Source: Xanthostigma xanthostigma (taxonomy: Eukaryota; Arthropoda; Insecta; Raphidioptera; Raphidiidae). From it: a DNA stretch of 64,000 bases. Location: positions 9,300,001-9,364,000 of the forward strand of contig OY754464.1 in assembly GCA_963575645.1 (NCBI GenBank). The letters are read 5' to 3'. The number at the start of each line of letters is the position of its first letter. Position 1 is the stretch's first letter. The position numbers and the translations under genes were made by a program. Under the pieces are notes generated by a model. That model was given only the letters and a program-made list of their open reading frames with translations, did not search any database and was not told the DNA's origin. Below are positions 46,036 through 58,106 of this stretch, piece after piece.

Positions 46036-46368
46036 AATACGCGCCACGAATCTAAAAGGCTCGGAACTTAGATGCGAATGCAGGCTTGCGCTTGTACAGT
46101 CTGTTGAAAAACTTAAACTCGTAACTCAACAAAACTAAAATAAAAATAACAACTTGACAATAGCGAGTACTCGACTGTACTTTAAAGCAGAAAAGCGACA
46201 AGTGACAAAGGCAACGAGCGATCACGGCCAATCACCGACGAGCGCACGTTCCGTTCAGGTATAGATGGGAGGTGGTGGGAGTCACAACGGCTCTATAAAA
46301 TGTGCCTTTGCGACGCTGTTTGTAACTAACTTTCGAATCTTTTAGATCCGTGGCCGTGTATTATACCC
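46034..46368. mobile_element. MITE 'GGTATAATA', copy 2
   Basis: About 335 bp, closely similar to 31138-31468 (GCCACGAATCTAAAAGGCTC ... TTTTAGATCCGTGGC ... TATACCC). Confidence 0.82.
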
Positions 46369-47902
46369 ATGAGCTGCGCACATATTTCACATAGTTCAGA
46401 GCCGTCCCTGCATTCATAGGTATAGTATATATTTAGATATTGTACATAAATGGTTCCATTCCTCAGTGTCGTATTATTACAGAACGAGCAAGAGAAATAT
46501 GAGTTGAAATATACAATGATAAATCACATACGTATGTAATATGGATAGGTATATCATTGACTTATAGACCGCGCGCACTTGCCAAGCATAAACCAGCATG
46601 ACCTGTACAATAAGGATAAGGAGTCGGGGGGTAAAGGGGGTAATTACCCCCCCCCGATCATAATAATAAAAAATGAAACTGAAAATAATACGAATATATG
46701 GCTAAAAAATAAAATTTAGAAATACTTATACTTCTTCAAAAAAAATTTGTAAAAATGGTTTGAGAATTAATCTTTTGCTTGACACCATCCTAAATGAGTA
46801 GGTATTCTTGTGTGATATTAATAAAACTTAAAAAATATTGATTTTTTTGCTTTGCATTGACACTTTAAAGAAATTAAATAAATTAGTCTGCTTCATTGTC
46901 CGTAATTAGTTTATAATTTTTCAAATCCGTCAAGTCCTTGAAAAGTTATAATCGAACATACCTAATATAAAAAAATAATCTTTTTTAAAGTCAGTTAAAA
47001 ACGACTGAATCGATTGTTATAAAAAATTTTTTGTTGTAATCCGGAAAAATTCTGAACGAAATGGCGTTGAAATTTTTTAAGGAGGTTGATGCGTTACAGT
47101 CCCAATCAAAAGTAAGTCGAATTCTAAATGGGAACTTTTCCATAATACATTTTTACAAAAGGTTATAAGTCGATGATACTAATAAATTATTGTCATAAAG
47201 GCATAAATAATTTTTTTTTTAATATTAATTAATTATTTCAGTATTTTATTATTAATGGACTAACTTTTGAATTTTTTGTACAAAGTTATACGTTAGAAAT
47301 AATTAATTTATTAAAATATCTGTATTTTACATATTTTTTGCAGTAAATAATTAAAAAAAGAAATTAGAAGTAATAAAAATAAAAATTAAATCATTAAAAA
47401 ATTGAAAATTCAGTTAAAATTGTCAAGAATAAAAGTCCATAATCGAAAAGTGCTAAGGTTTACCTAATAATTTTTTTTATTGATTTAAAGTTTCCTAATT
47501 AAATTGGAAAAAATATTAAAATATGCGTAAGACATCGATGCTTTACATAGTTAGTTTTCGGAACTGCTGACATTATTTGGTTATTTGCAAAAAATTAAAA
47601 TGTACCGTTTGCATGCTATAGATTGACATATTTTCCATAAGACTATACCTACATGTAAAAGTTTTTTTTAATTTTGAACTTTATATAAATCTCCTAATGA
47701 TTTTGGATTTTTTACAGAAAATTTTGTCATAAAAAAATCTATTACCTAAAAAAACTTTATTTCAGATTTTTTTCATAATCTTCGTAAAACAGATCAACCT
47801 CCTTAAATCGGTTAATGTTTCGAAAAGTTATGGCTGAACAATTGACATAAATAAAAAATATACGTGTCGAACATAAGCCTGCTTTTTTTGAAGTCGGTTA
47901 AT

Positions 47903-48054
47903 TATATATGTCGCCGGGATATTGTCAAACCCGTGATATTATAATTTCACTTAGTGAAATTATAATATAACGAATCTTTGTCAATCGTGATATTGTAATT
48001 TCACTAGTGAAATTACAAAATCACGGATTTGACAATATCCCGGCGACATATATA
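47903..48054. repeat. ~150-bp palindromic MITE
   Basis: TATATATGTCGCCGGGATAT ... ATATCCCGGCGACATATATA outside, with two inner small hairpins (AATTTCACTTAGTGAAATT and AATTTCACTAGTGAAATT). Confidence 0.88.
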
Positions 48055-49053
48055 AAATAGACCTTAAAGGACTCTGGTTCGAACGCGAGGAGCGTACAAC
48101 TACCGCCGTGTACCTATCGTTTTTAAACGATATTTTTGCTGGACTGTTGCACAGTGCATTCTCTAAGTCAATTGTATAAATACAATGTACACAACAATAA
48201 CAACTACAGAGTGTCAACTTTTCATTAAAATATATGCACCATTATTACAGCATACATTCATTGTTATAGCTGGGATGAGCGATTATAAGGTACGTATTTG
48301 AGATTTGTATAAAAAACTGCTGAAAAAATACTTCAAAAACAAATGTTGAATATGCTTTTTTGATTTTACAATAAGTAGAGACACCTAAAATAGTTCAATG
48401 GACTCATCCTAGATATTACCATTCCAACCCATAAGTGGGGAATGGTATCTACTAGTTTAGGTCCCCCGAATCCAAAAAACATATTTTTGAAAAATCTCTG
48501 TGCGTCTGTTAGTCTGTCTGTTTGTCTGTGAACACGCGGATACAGGTCAAACGGTTGAGCGGATTGAAACCAAAGGAAGGTCCCATGTGATTTTAATAGT
48601 GCAAATAAATATAGGTACTCGCATGGATATATTCGACTTCTTTTTTAATTAATATAATAATCTACAAAACAGTAACAACATATCGTCCCCCTAATATTAC
48701 AAGGTTGTATGTAACATTTTTGAGAATTTTCAGTTTTAAGTATTACAAGGTTCTATGGGACAAGTACTATATTTTGATGTTAGAATGGACTCGCTAGCTC
48801 ACATAGAACCATCATACCATAAGAAAAATCAAAGATGTATGTCATAAAAGGCGGATGTTCGGTACGTCAAGGTTGTATGTTAAACATAGTACTCCGTGAT
48901 ACAAGACTTTTCAATAAAAGTAAATGTAACATAGTCCTATGTTACAACATGATATCACAGTGTATATTTTGAGGTTATGTTATCAATGTGTTATATCAGT
49001 TTGACCTAAGTTCGTGTTTGTGCCCGACAGTGTTAGATTAAGTTAATCAAGTT

Positions 49054-51608
49054 ATGGATGATAGTTATATTAGTGATGGCTATGACTATGACTCGGATAA
49101 AGACAAGGAATATATTCCAGATATACAACATGAAATATCAAATAGGAAAGGAACGAGGTACAAATACAATATGACACATTAGTTAGGTTAGGTTTCACGG
49201 GGCTATAACGCATTTTACTTTTTATTTTAGATTAAAAATTCGCGGCAGGTGGTTTGACCTTGCGATATCAGATAGCGACAGTGACATTAATTCTAATGTG
49301 GTTTCAAAAACTCATTGCTACAATGATTCAAGGTATTTATTCATCATGCTTTTTCTGTAGTTTGTTGCACACTTTTTGATGGATACAGTAAATTATAATA
49401 TTGTGTATGTACTCTCTTTCTTCTAGGGACGAGCCTGGCTGTTCCACAAATAAAAACTCTAAAAGCGACAGATATTTTCCTAAATCAGCTAAAGATATTG
49501 CAAATACTAGTACTGCAATAATTGGTGAGAATTATACGTTCTCACCAGAGTCTTTTTCCAAAAAAGGTGCTACGGTAAACATTCCGGCACCTATAATTGA
49601 TTATGATACACAGATTGAGAAATTTACTTCCAGCTATTCAGAAGAGCCCCTACTCCTAGATGCTCTCCCTGAACGTGTTATGGAAAATTCCGAACGTCCT
49701 ACAGAAAATAAAACTCAGGTATTTTAACTATTCAATATGCATATTATGTAAAATATGTAGAAATGAAGCTTGCTTTCCAATCTCAAGACTTTTAAATACC
49801 ATAAAATTATGAACACGGCGATTTTATCATTATAATTCCATATTTGTTTTTTTGCCTTTTGCGAGTTGCATGACTTTTTTCAAGATAATAATTTAAATAC
49901 AATGATATAATATTTTATGCAGGATGGGAATACTCACAGCCATTCTGCAGAAGAGGTTCATAACAATACGAAGAAGAAGCTAACACGAAAACGAAAGATA
50001 AATGTTTCCGAGTGGGCGTGTAACGTTAGAAAATCAAAATTCGATCAAGGCCTTGAATACATTTCTTCGAGGAAAAAAGTTGTGCCAGCTAAAGAAATAC
50101 AGAATAAGAAAGATTGTGTACAAAAATGCTTGTTCAAATGCTCGCGAAAAATAAGCGACGAGCAAAGAAAAGAAATTTTTCAAAATTATTACAAGCTCTC
50201 TGCCAAAGAAAAAAAAAATTATATCTTGAATACAACTGAAGTAGATATCCCTAGAAGAAGAAGAAAGGAAAAAAACGAAAATAATTCGAAAAAAGGCAAA
50301 AGTTTCAAATATTATTTTAAATTAAATGAGGATAAAGTGCAAGTTTGCAAACTTTTTTACACTGGAACGTTATCTATCAGCCAAAAGCCAATTTACACCG
50401 TTCATAAACATAAAACCGTTACTAATACATTACCCCAAAGCAAGCAAGGAAAACATCAAAAACGTGTGACAAAACAAGAAGATGTTGATTTCGTAAAAGA
50501 ACATATTAATTTATTCCCACGAGTGGAATCCCATTATTGTCGCAAAAAAAGCAATAAAGAGTATATTGATGGTGACCTGACAACTAAAAGAATGTATGAA
50601 ATGTATTTGGAATATGCAGAAGAAAAAGAAAAAACTCCAGTTACATTTTGTATGTACAGAAAGATATTTTGTGGACATTTCAATATAGCTTTCCATAAAC
50701 CTCGCAAAGATAGATGCGACCAGTGTGAAGAAATGAAATTGAAGAAAGAAGAAAATAAAGTAGATGAACAGTTGGAAAATGCATTCAAAAATCATCTAAG
50801 AGAAAAAGAATATATGAGAGAAGAAAAACAAAAAGATAAGGAAAGTGGAAAACCAATCTTGTGTTTCGATCTAGAAAACGTACTTACATGTCCAAAGGCA
50901 GACATAAAAAACTTTTTTTACAAAAGCAAATTAAACGTCTATAACATGACTGGTCACCTCTCGATCGGAAAAAGGGTTTACTGTGCTGTTTGGACTGAGG
51001 CTTTGCACGGTAGAACGGGGAACGACATTGCTAGTGCAGTCTATAAGATACTACAAAAAGTACTAGAAGAACATCCCGAGTTTGAAGAAATAATATTGTG
51101 GAGCGATAGCTGCGTTCCTCAGAACAGGAACAGTCTGATGAGTTATGCACTCACGCATATCATTCAAAGCAGCAATAACCTGAAAAATATCACAATGAAG
51201 TTTTCCGTTCCAGGGCACTCGTGCATTCAAGAGGTAGATGCAATTCATAGCTCAATAGAAAGGTCACTGAGCAAACTTGAGTACTTTTCACCAGTTTCAC
51301 TTATCCGAGCCCTAATAAAAGTAAATAGGTTTAACCCTTATAAAGTAATTCAAATGCAGAAGCAAGACTTCATAGATTTTCAATCATACTCTGCACAACT
51401 AAATTACAATACTGTACCATTCTCCAAAGTCGTTTGCTTACAGTTTTCAAGATGCTTTTCTGAGCTTAAATATAAAGTTTCATTCCAACCCACGGAATCT
51501 GTATTTAATACAGCCAATTTGCACTTACGTAGACTTCGGAGGAATGTCGCAACTACAGCCACGTCCAAGCAACCTGACATATTTCCTTTAGAGCTAAAAA
51601 AAAAATGA
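49054..51608 (+). CDS. Transposase of the 48684 element (4 exons)
   Basis: Exons 49054-49157, 49231-49332, 49427-49718 and 49923-51608; all introns are GT/AG and all phases agree, giving 727 residues. The start MDDSYISDGYDYDSDKDKEY is acidic, then a Lys/Arg-rich stretch (KKKLTRKRK). A Cys cluster follows (CVQKCLFKCSRKISDEQRKE), then FPRVESHYCRK, a second Cys pair (KPRKDRCDQCEEMK) and a coiled Lys/Glu segment. The catalytic core has FDLEN (D at spliced residue 482), WSDSCVPQNRN (D561) and QEVDAIHSSIE (D605), consistent with an RNase H-fold DDD/E enzyme. The frame ends at TGA in an A10 tract, while codons past it continue to look coding; see findings. Confidence 0.85.
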
Positions 51609-51720
51609 TATCGATATTGCACTCCCTCAAACAAAAATCGACGCTATAAGATCCATGTTCCGATGGATGCCTGAGATGGATAAGACGTACTTTGAGACCG
51701 TTTTACGCAAAAAAAAGTAG
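51609..51720 (+). pseudogene. Displaced C-terminal segment of the transposase
   Basis: One base out of frame with the upstream ORF, this segment reads DIDIALPQTKIDAIRSMFRW then MPEMDKTYFETVLRKKK and a TAG at 51718-51720. That has the composition of a genuine transposase tail. The shift is at the A-run 51596-51605. Confidence 0.7.
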
Positions 51721-52273
51721 TAGGGCGTAATTAGGAATCATTTTCAAGAAGATGATTATCTTGGATAATTAATTAAGACATTTTCAGGTACATATTAATT
51801 TATTTAATTGAAAATAAATTCTATCACGGATTTTCTTCGAATTTTTTTTAAGTTATTGTTAAGAATGTCTTAAATCATGACAAATTTTGTTGCACTACTA
51901 AAATAATTCAATATATTATGTGTTAATTAGATTATCTTTTCCATTTAAATATTGCATAGGAATATTTTTTGATGTTTTAAGTAATGTAAGTATTGTTGTT
52001 TTGAAGTTCTATGTAACTTTATTTTCTTTTTAATAAACCTTATGATTATCAAAGTTCTATGTTTTTTTTTAAATAAAATATTTTCCGGGATATTGTTTAT
52101 TATTTGATCAACTTTTCGCTAAATCATATTAATACTTAACCAAATAACTTATTTGTTCAATAAAAGAGTTGAAAATGGCAATATGAACAATTTTTAGGGA
52201 GGTCATTTTTTTAAAGGCGTTTTTCTCAGAAACACGTCGTTGTCACTTACAACCTTGTAATATTAGGGGGACG

Positions 52274-52500
52274 ATATTGCAATGACGCATTTCTAGGTTA
52301 GAGTATGATATTTGTCAACCAACAAAAGCTACCCATAAATAGGTCATACAAACATTGTATACGCAACCCTATATCATATACTTATTATGTGTGCCCAAAA
52401 TTGGACGGTTTTTTAAATTGTTTTTTTCTCCGCATTCAAAATTGGAAAAATGTATCATTTATCGTGAATGAATTCTCATTAATTTTATTTCACCACTTTC
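52274..52500. repeat. Right part of the repeat into which the transposon inserted
   Basis: In reverse complement it matches 22800-22963 (GACGCATTTCTAGG, GATATTTGTCAA, ACGCAACCCT). Confidence 0.65.
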
Positions 52501-54597
52501 ACAGACTCTACCGTTCTACGGCTTAGGTTTTTTGGTAAAATTTAAAGTATCTATATTATTTTTATCTACATACTCAGTGGACTATTTATGTACAACTATA
52601 TAATCCATGTAGATATGTAGGTATCACCCACGCCATATATCGTAACTATACCTATATACCTATATAGGTATATACAGCATTTTGTGTTGATGTGATATTG
52701 TCTTTCATAATGAATTCGTTCGAGAACGAGACGTTTGAATGTACTATATAGGGCCTCCAATATCGATGATTCTCAATTCCGGATTTGAATTTATTAGCAT
52801 TCGGTTCCTCAGTTCCAGAATTCAGAAACTAGTTTCAATACTTATCGAAAAAAGTAAAAAAAAAATATAGAAGAAACGTATTTTTTAAAAACTGCAAATA
52901 TGTTAATATTTTGATACCTATAGAAAAAGTCGAATCAAATTTCGAGTCAGAAATTTGCAAACAAGCAAAAATTAAAGTCGACATTATCAACTAATATCTA
53001 TAATATAATTAGGAACACTTCGAACAATAAACTATAGAAAAAAGTCCATCACCGTCAACGGCGAACGCTGTAGGTCGATGATTACCAACTTATTCTTTTG
53101 GCCTAAATTGGATGATATATGGACATAATATGTGGTTTCAACAGGACGGCGCTACGTGCCATATCAACTCATGCCACATTGGACAATCTGCATGAGCGAT
53201 TTGAGGGCATGGTCATTTCACGTGGAGGTGATGTGAATTGGCCACCGAGATCATGCGATTTGACCCCCTTTGACTTTTTCTAGTGGGATTTTGTTAAGTC
53301 GCGAATAAGCCACAAGCCACAGGGGCCCTCAAAGTCAATATAACCCATGCTATCGGTCAAATTCAACCTGAATTATGCACCAAAGTCATGGAAAATTGGA
53401 CATTTCGGATGCGCGTCACCCAGAGAAGCCGCGGTGGACATTTGAACGATGTTATAATTCCACACATAATGGCATCGATAGGTCTTTCAAACGATTAAAA
53501 AATTTCGATGATATCTCACACACACTTTGTTTTCTTTAAATTTTAAAGATAGGAAGAACCATTAGATAACATTTCAATTTTGTATGTACCTAATCTGATT
53601 TATCTCTGTATACACTTTATACACTTATTTGTGGCTGGCACTGTATATATAAATTGTATATAGTTCAAATGAATCGACGTAGGAAGAATCGAGTCTAGAG
53701 AAAATGTTTCTTGTTGATCGACGCTATCATACTACACACAAAAGATAGGAGAATAATATTCTTAACCCCTCAGGAAAGTCGGATAGACACACACGTACAT
53801 ATTATGCAACTGTACATTTCATATGGAAAGGTGCCGTATAATACAATATACGAATGTGAGCCCCATCCTCATATTATATCAGATTCTGGCTTGCCGTTCA
53901 TTGGTTGGTATCACGCCCCGTTACCGTGGCAACGTCAACTCGACTGGCCAATCGCATCGGCGACGGATTGCAAACACCAGCCACCCCGATCACTGGCCTA
54001 GAGATAGACAGACAGTGTTACAAAGATCGTCTCTTGTTCGGTAGTCATTTACTGGTCAAACTGGACTTAAAATGATACACCTATTTATTACATTATTATA
54101 ATAGGTATCTGTCCGCGTATGTGAGTGCAGTTGTGAACCTTCCGGACCTGAAATGACTTCAGAACAAAACAACGCAAAAGCTATTGTTTTGTTTTGGATC
54201 TGTTCACCAACAATTTTTAACATTCACTACATTTGTGCGCGAACTTTAAAACTTACTTAATTTAATCTGTGCAATTCTGTAAAAATTAACAAAATGGACT
54301 GTGATTTAATGAATGTGTGTGAAATATATTTTGTGTCATGAAATAAGTAAAAAAATAAATGCAACTGAAATATCAAAAAAGTTATGGATTCATTCGATAT
54401 ATTTTAAAAATAATTGCAGTCAGTTTAGTCAATTTATTTATCAGTAATAAATGTAGCGAAGTATAGAAATTAAGCGATGAGTGACACATAATTTATATAT
54501 GAACTGTATTAAGTTTATTAATATTCGGTTAAGTATAAATTATTAACTCGAACAGTGATCCGAGTTACTAGTTTTAACCACGCTGGCAACTCATGCG
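52501..54597. promoter_or_regulatory. Optix upstream region
   Basis: About 1 kb directly upstream of the Optix ATG (53500-54597) lacks recognisable transposons apart from the mariner relic at 53090-53500. It probably contains the 5' UTR and promoter; no core element is assigned. Confidence 0.4.
53090..53500 (+). pseudogene. Mariner/Tc1-type transposase relic
   Basis: NMWFQQDGATCHIN (second catalytic Asp block), then after a frameshift HERFEGMVISRGGDVNWPPR and SCDLTPFDFF, a stop where insect relatives have FLWG, then WDFVKSR. A later frame gives QPELCTKVMENW. Motif order is that of insect DDE transposases of the mariner group. Several disablements; it is a fossil fragment without visible ends. 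Confidence 0.8.
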
Positions 54598-55316
54598 ATG
54601 GCACTCGGCCTAGGCTCCGGATTGTGCTCCGGTAGTTCTGGGCCGGGTTCCGGGGCACGTTCAGATGGTTCCAATTCCAGTGCCGGACACAGTCCGGGTG
54701 TCAGTGTGCCTCTGGCGATTCCGGCGCCAATAATGCCGAACCCGATGTTTGCACTGCCGACGCTAAATTTTACTGTCACGCAAGTGGCCGCCGTTTGCGA
54801 GACGCTCGAAGAAAGCGGCGACATCGAGCGCCTGGCGAGGTTCCTTTGGTCGCTCCCGGTCGCTCATCCCAACATCGGGGAACTAAACAAAAGCGAGGCA
54901 GTTCTCCGAGCCAGAGCTATTGTCAGTTTTCATAGTGGAAATTTTCGTGAAATGTACTCTATATTAGAACACCATAAGTTTACGAAAGACAGTCACGGTA
55001 AATTACAAGCTATGTGGTTGGAAGCGCACTATCAGGAAGCTGAAAAATTGCGCGGTAGGCCGTTAGGGCCGGTAGATAAGTATCGGGTGAGAAAAAAGTT
55101 CCCGTTGCCGAGAACGATATGGGACGGAGAACAAAAAACACACTGTTTCAAGGAAAGGACGAGAAGCTTGCTGAGGGAATGGTATTTACAAGATCCGTAT
55201 CCAAATCCGACTAAGAAGCGCGAACTGGCTCAGGCGACTGGCTTGACTCCGACACAGGTCGGCAACTGGTTTAAAAACCGACGGCAAAGAGATCGGGCAG
55301 CTGCTGCAAAAAACAG
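54598..55316 (+). CDS. Optix: Optix, Six3/6-class homeobox transcription factor, exon 1
   Basis: A nuclear DNA-binding protein for head/eye development and, in some insects, colour pattern. The ATG at 54598 is the first in frame after a TGA at 54556. Residues 1-56 are a Gly/Ser/Pro-rich N-terminus. The SIX domain is at about 58-170 ([20 protein letters not shown], then [20 protein letters not shown]). The homeodomain is at about 172-232 ([40 protein letters not shown]). QVGNWF and AAAAKNR separate it from Six1/2 (QVSNWF) and Six4/5. A donor AACAG|GTTAGT follows KNR; reading through would add a non-conserved tail to 55407. The tail exon is not in the window. GC is far above its surroundings. 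Confidence 0.95.
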
Positions 55317-56264
55317 GTTAGTGGCTACCTCACACGTTCATATCGTTTCATTAAACTGTACCATTTATCTTATTTTAAAAGTGTATTTTAAGTTCAATAA
55401 TAATTAATAGATATTTATTGTTTTCGTGTGTATAAAATGATATAAACACCATGAAAATTGATATACTCAAATCAGGACCTATAATATTAAATTACGGCCT
55501 TTTATACAAATTATAGTAATTAATAATGGTTCCTTTTGTTTTATTTTAATAATCTACGTCTAGGTAGAAGTGTATTGAAAACGCAATGACGTGACTCCGT
55601 AGATATATTCAATGTCAGCGATGAGACAGTAAAAAAAACTGTAGGTAGACGCCAATAAATTTTTTAATTTGTTAAAGATGAAAATATGAGTGTTATTTTT
55701 AATAATGAAACAATGTTTTTAAAATAAAAAAATCCCGATTACCTATACGGTTAAAGTACAAACTGTGGTTTTCTAAACTGATACTAGAACAATAAAATAT
55801 TGCGAATTCATATTAGAAGGAATTGTTTTATAATGTTAAGTTACTATTTATATGTTTTGATTAATTATCATAATAATATTGAAAATAATGGTGTTCGAGT
55901 AAAAATAATATTATCGAATTTTTTTAACCATATAATAATTATTATTTGATTAGGCATTAATAATCTAAATATGAGTAATTGTTTTTTAATATAATTTCCC
56001 TTTCAATACTGGTAGTTTTACTCATGCGTCCAAAACAATTTTACAAAAAGTTGTCATTTTTATATAAATATAATACGGCCCTGATGAAAAAATCAATTCG
56101 ATTAATAAGTAGAAACGATTCAGGTTAGTATATTAATAATACCTATCGTATTATTTGAGTATACCTACAAAAATAATAACTTGTAAAATAATTTTAGATG
56201 CATATAGTTTTTCTTCAAAGTTCAAATATACTTATATAAAACTAAAAATCAAAAAGTACTGGTA

Positions 56265-57180
56265 TCAACATCTTATTTATTTAATTATATTTATTATTAA
56301 ATTATATAAGTAGAACCTGCAAATGATTTTCTTATACCTATCACTGGCACAAAATCTAAATAATACCATTAAAAAATAGTGAAAAAATCGTAAATTCATA
56401 TCGAATACTGGTAAAAACATTAACGCACTCTGTTCATTCTATAAATTAAAATAAAAAATAACCTCTGTCCCCTTAACAACTATAGATTAATTGAATTAAC
56501 TATATTATTAAATAATATTAGTAAAACCTACAAATTATGTTCTTACCCCTACGGGCACAAAATCTATTACCAAAAACAGTGAAAATAAATCACACATTGA
56601 AATCGAATAAAAATATTTCTATTTGTATATTAATTATAAAGAAAAATAAAAAAAGAACCGGTATCCCCTCGACATCTATTTTAATTAAGTAATTAATTAT
56701 TATATTAAATAATATTAGTAGAAAATGCAAATAATTTTTTTACACGTACTGGCACAAAATCTATTACCAAAAACAGTGAAAAAATAAATCACACATTGAA
56801 ATCGAATAAAAATATTTCTATTTGTGTATTCATTATAAAGAAAAATAAAAAAAGAACCGGTATCCCCTCGACATCTATTTTAATTAAGTAATTAATTATT
56901 ATTAAATAATATTAGTAGAAACTGCAAATAATTTTTTTACACGTATCTACTGGCATAAAATCTATTACCAAAAACAGCGAAAATAAATCACACATTGAAA
57001 TCGAATAAAAATATTTCTATTTGTGTATTAATTATAAAGAAAAATTAAAAAAAGAGCCGGTATCCCCTCGACATCTATTTTAATTAATTAATTATTATTA
57101 AAATAATATTAGTAGAACATGCAAATAATTTTCTTACACGTACTGGCACAAAATCTGTTACCAAAAGTAGTGAAAAAAAT
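56265..57180. repeat. Tandem array of ~200-bp units (about 4.6 copies)
   Basis: Units contain ACTGGCACAAAATCTATTAC, AATAAATCACACATTGAAAT and AACCGGTATCCCCTCGACAT. Equivalent points at 56662, 56861 and 57061 give a 199-200-bp period. The first two units are more diverged (ACCTCTGTCCCCTTAAC at 56461), the last three nearly identical. Confidence 0.92.
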
Positions 57181-57857
57181 TTTATTACCCTGCCTGAGAT
57201 TTAATTGAAAAGGTATCGCTGCGAGAACTAATTTATTAAAACACCGAAAAAATCGCTCGTAAACATTAGATAAATACCTTTGCATCAGCTGCCCTTACAC
57301 GCGTAGAAAACATATAATGCATTCGTTATAGATAGATAGATGTATTAATATAGGTATTTTTATACAGATAGAAGCTACACAATATTTCCAACTGGTGTTA
57401 TAGGCGTTATAGATATGCGCGGGCAGAAAGATTTATGGTTATTGTTTTATTATTACGTTGCGGTTAATATTTATGGGTAGCATCTTTCTTAATTATTGAT
57501 TTATTGCTCTATAATATGGGCAAATTATTCGTTGATAGTTTTAATGGTTTGATCTATACGTGCTGCTATATAGATATTTAGTGCTATTGACACGACCTAC
57601 CGCTGTTCAACACATTTATTTAAAAAAGAAAAATTAATTTTATGTGGTTATAAAACCCCGCTTTAATGGTTATCTAAAATTATGACGTCTATTTTAATAC
57701 ATTTTTAATGAAAAAACCTTTTTTTAACTTCAGAAAATTTTTGAAGTGGTAGGTAGGTATATATTATTATAATCTCATGTAATTATGCGAGTTCGCGGGC
57801 CTTTTAATGTTTGCGTTAAATATTTAACGATAACCTGCTCGAAAAGGAAAAACGAAT

Positions 57858-58106
57858 AATTAAAATTGTCGACCAATTTTTTTCAGACTAGGATTGACAT
57901 AAAAAATAAAATTATAAATCAACATTACACAAGATGACGTGCGATCCGGATTTGGATCTTCTTCAGATTTCAGAAATAGGTAATCTAAAAAATATAAAAA
58001 TTAATTAGTATATATTATATCTACTTATTTTATAAATTAATTATCTTTTGTAATATTGATTGTCAATATATAGTCTGAAAAAAATTGGTCGACAATTTTA
58101 TTTATT
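57858..58106. mobile_element. 'GTCGACCAATTTTTTTCAGAC' MITE, complete copy
   Basis: 249 bp; AAATTGTCGACCAATTTTTT mirrored at the right (AAAAAATTGGTCGACAATTT). The centre contains GATCCGGATTTGGATCTTCT. Relatives at 22048 and 58899. Confidence 0.85.

Larger units (their letters stand above)
31469..48683. other. 17-kb repeat-rich interval with no convincing host gene
   Basis: Apart from the repeats listed separately I see only short, unconserved ORFs. An unassigned open fragment lies at 45835-46035. AT-rich stretches without recognised structure include 31500-32300, 32900-33480, 38450-39140, 42110-43080, 44445-45270 and 46370-47900. Confidence 0.55.
48684..52273 (+). mobile_element. DDE transposon (DUF7869-type transposase; Sola-like), TSD ATAT
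   Basis: 3590 bp with 26-bp identical terminal inverted repeats starting CGTCCCCCTAATATTACAAG. ATAT flanks both ends (48680-48683, 52274-52277). The end motif recurs inside (ATTACAAGGTTCTATGGGAC at 48741; AAGGTTGTATGTTAAACATA at 48869; GTTCTATGTAAC near 52005), as expected for sub-terminal transposase-binding sites. A single multi-exon gene occupies 49054-51608. The empty site at 22964 confirms the 4-bp duplication. The superfamily name Sola is my inference from TSD length and gene style. Confidence 0.9.

Noticed and set aside
50511-50795. Minus-strand ORFs opposite the transposase exon
   Set aside because: Phe/Ser-rich shadows of the Lys/Glu-rich coding strand.
55318-55407. Read-through C-terminus of Optix ([11 protein letters not shown]...)
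   Set aside because: Not Six3/6-like and AT-rich as in intron sequence; a good donor precedes it. Kept only as an alternative in the findings.
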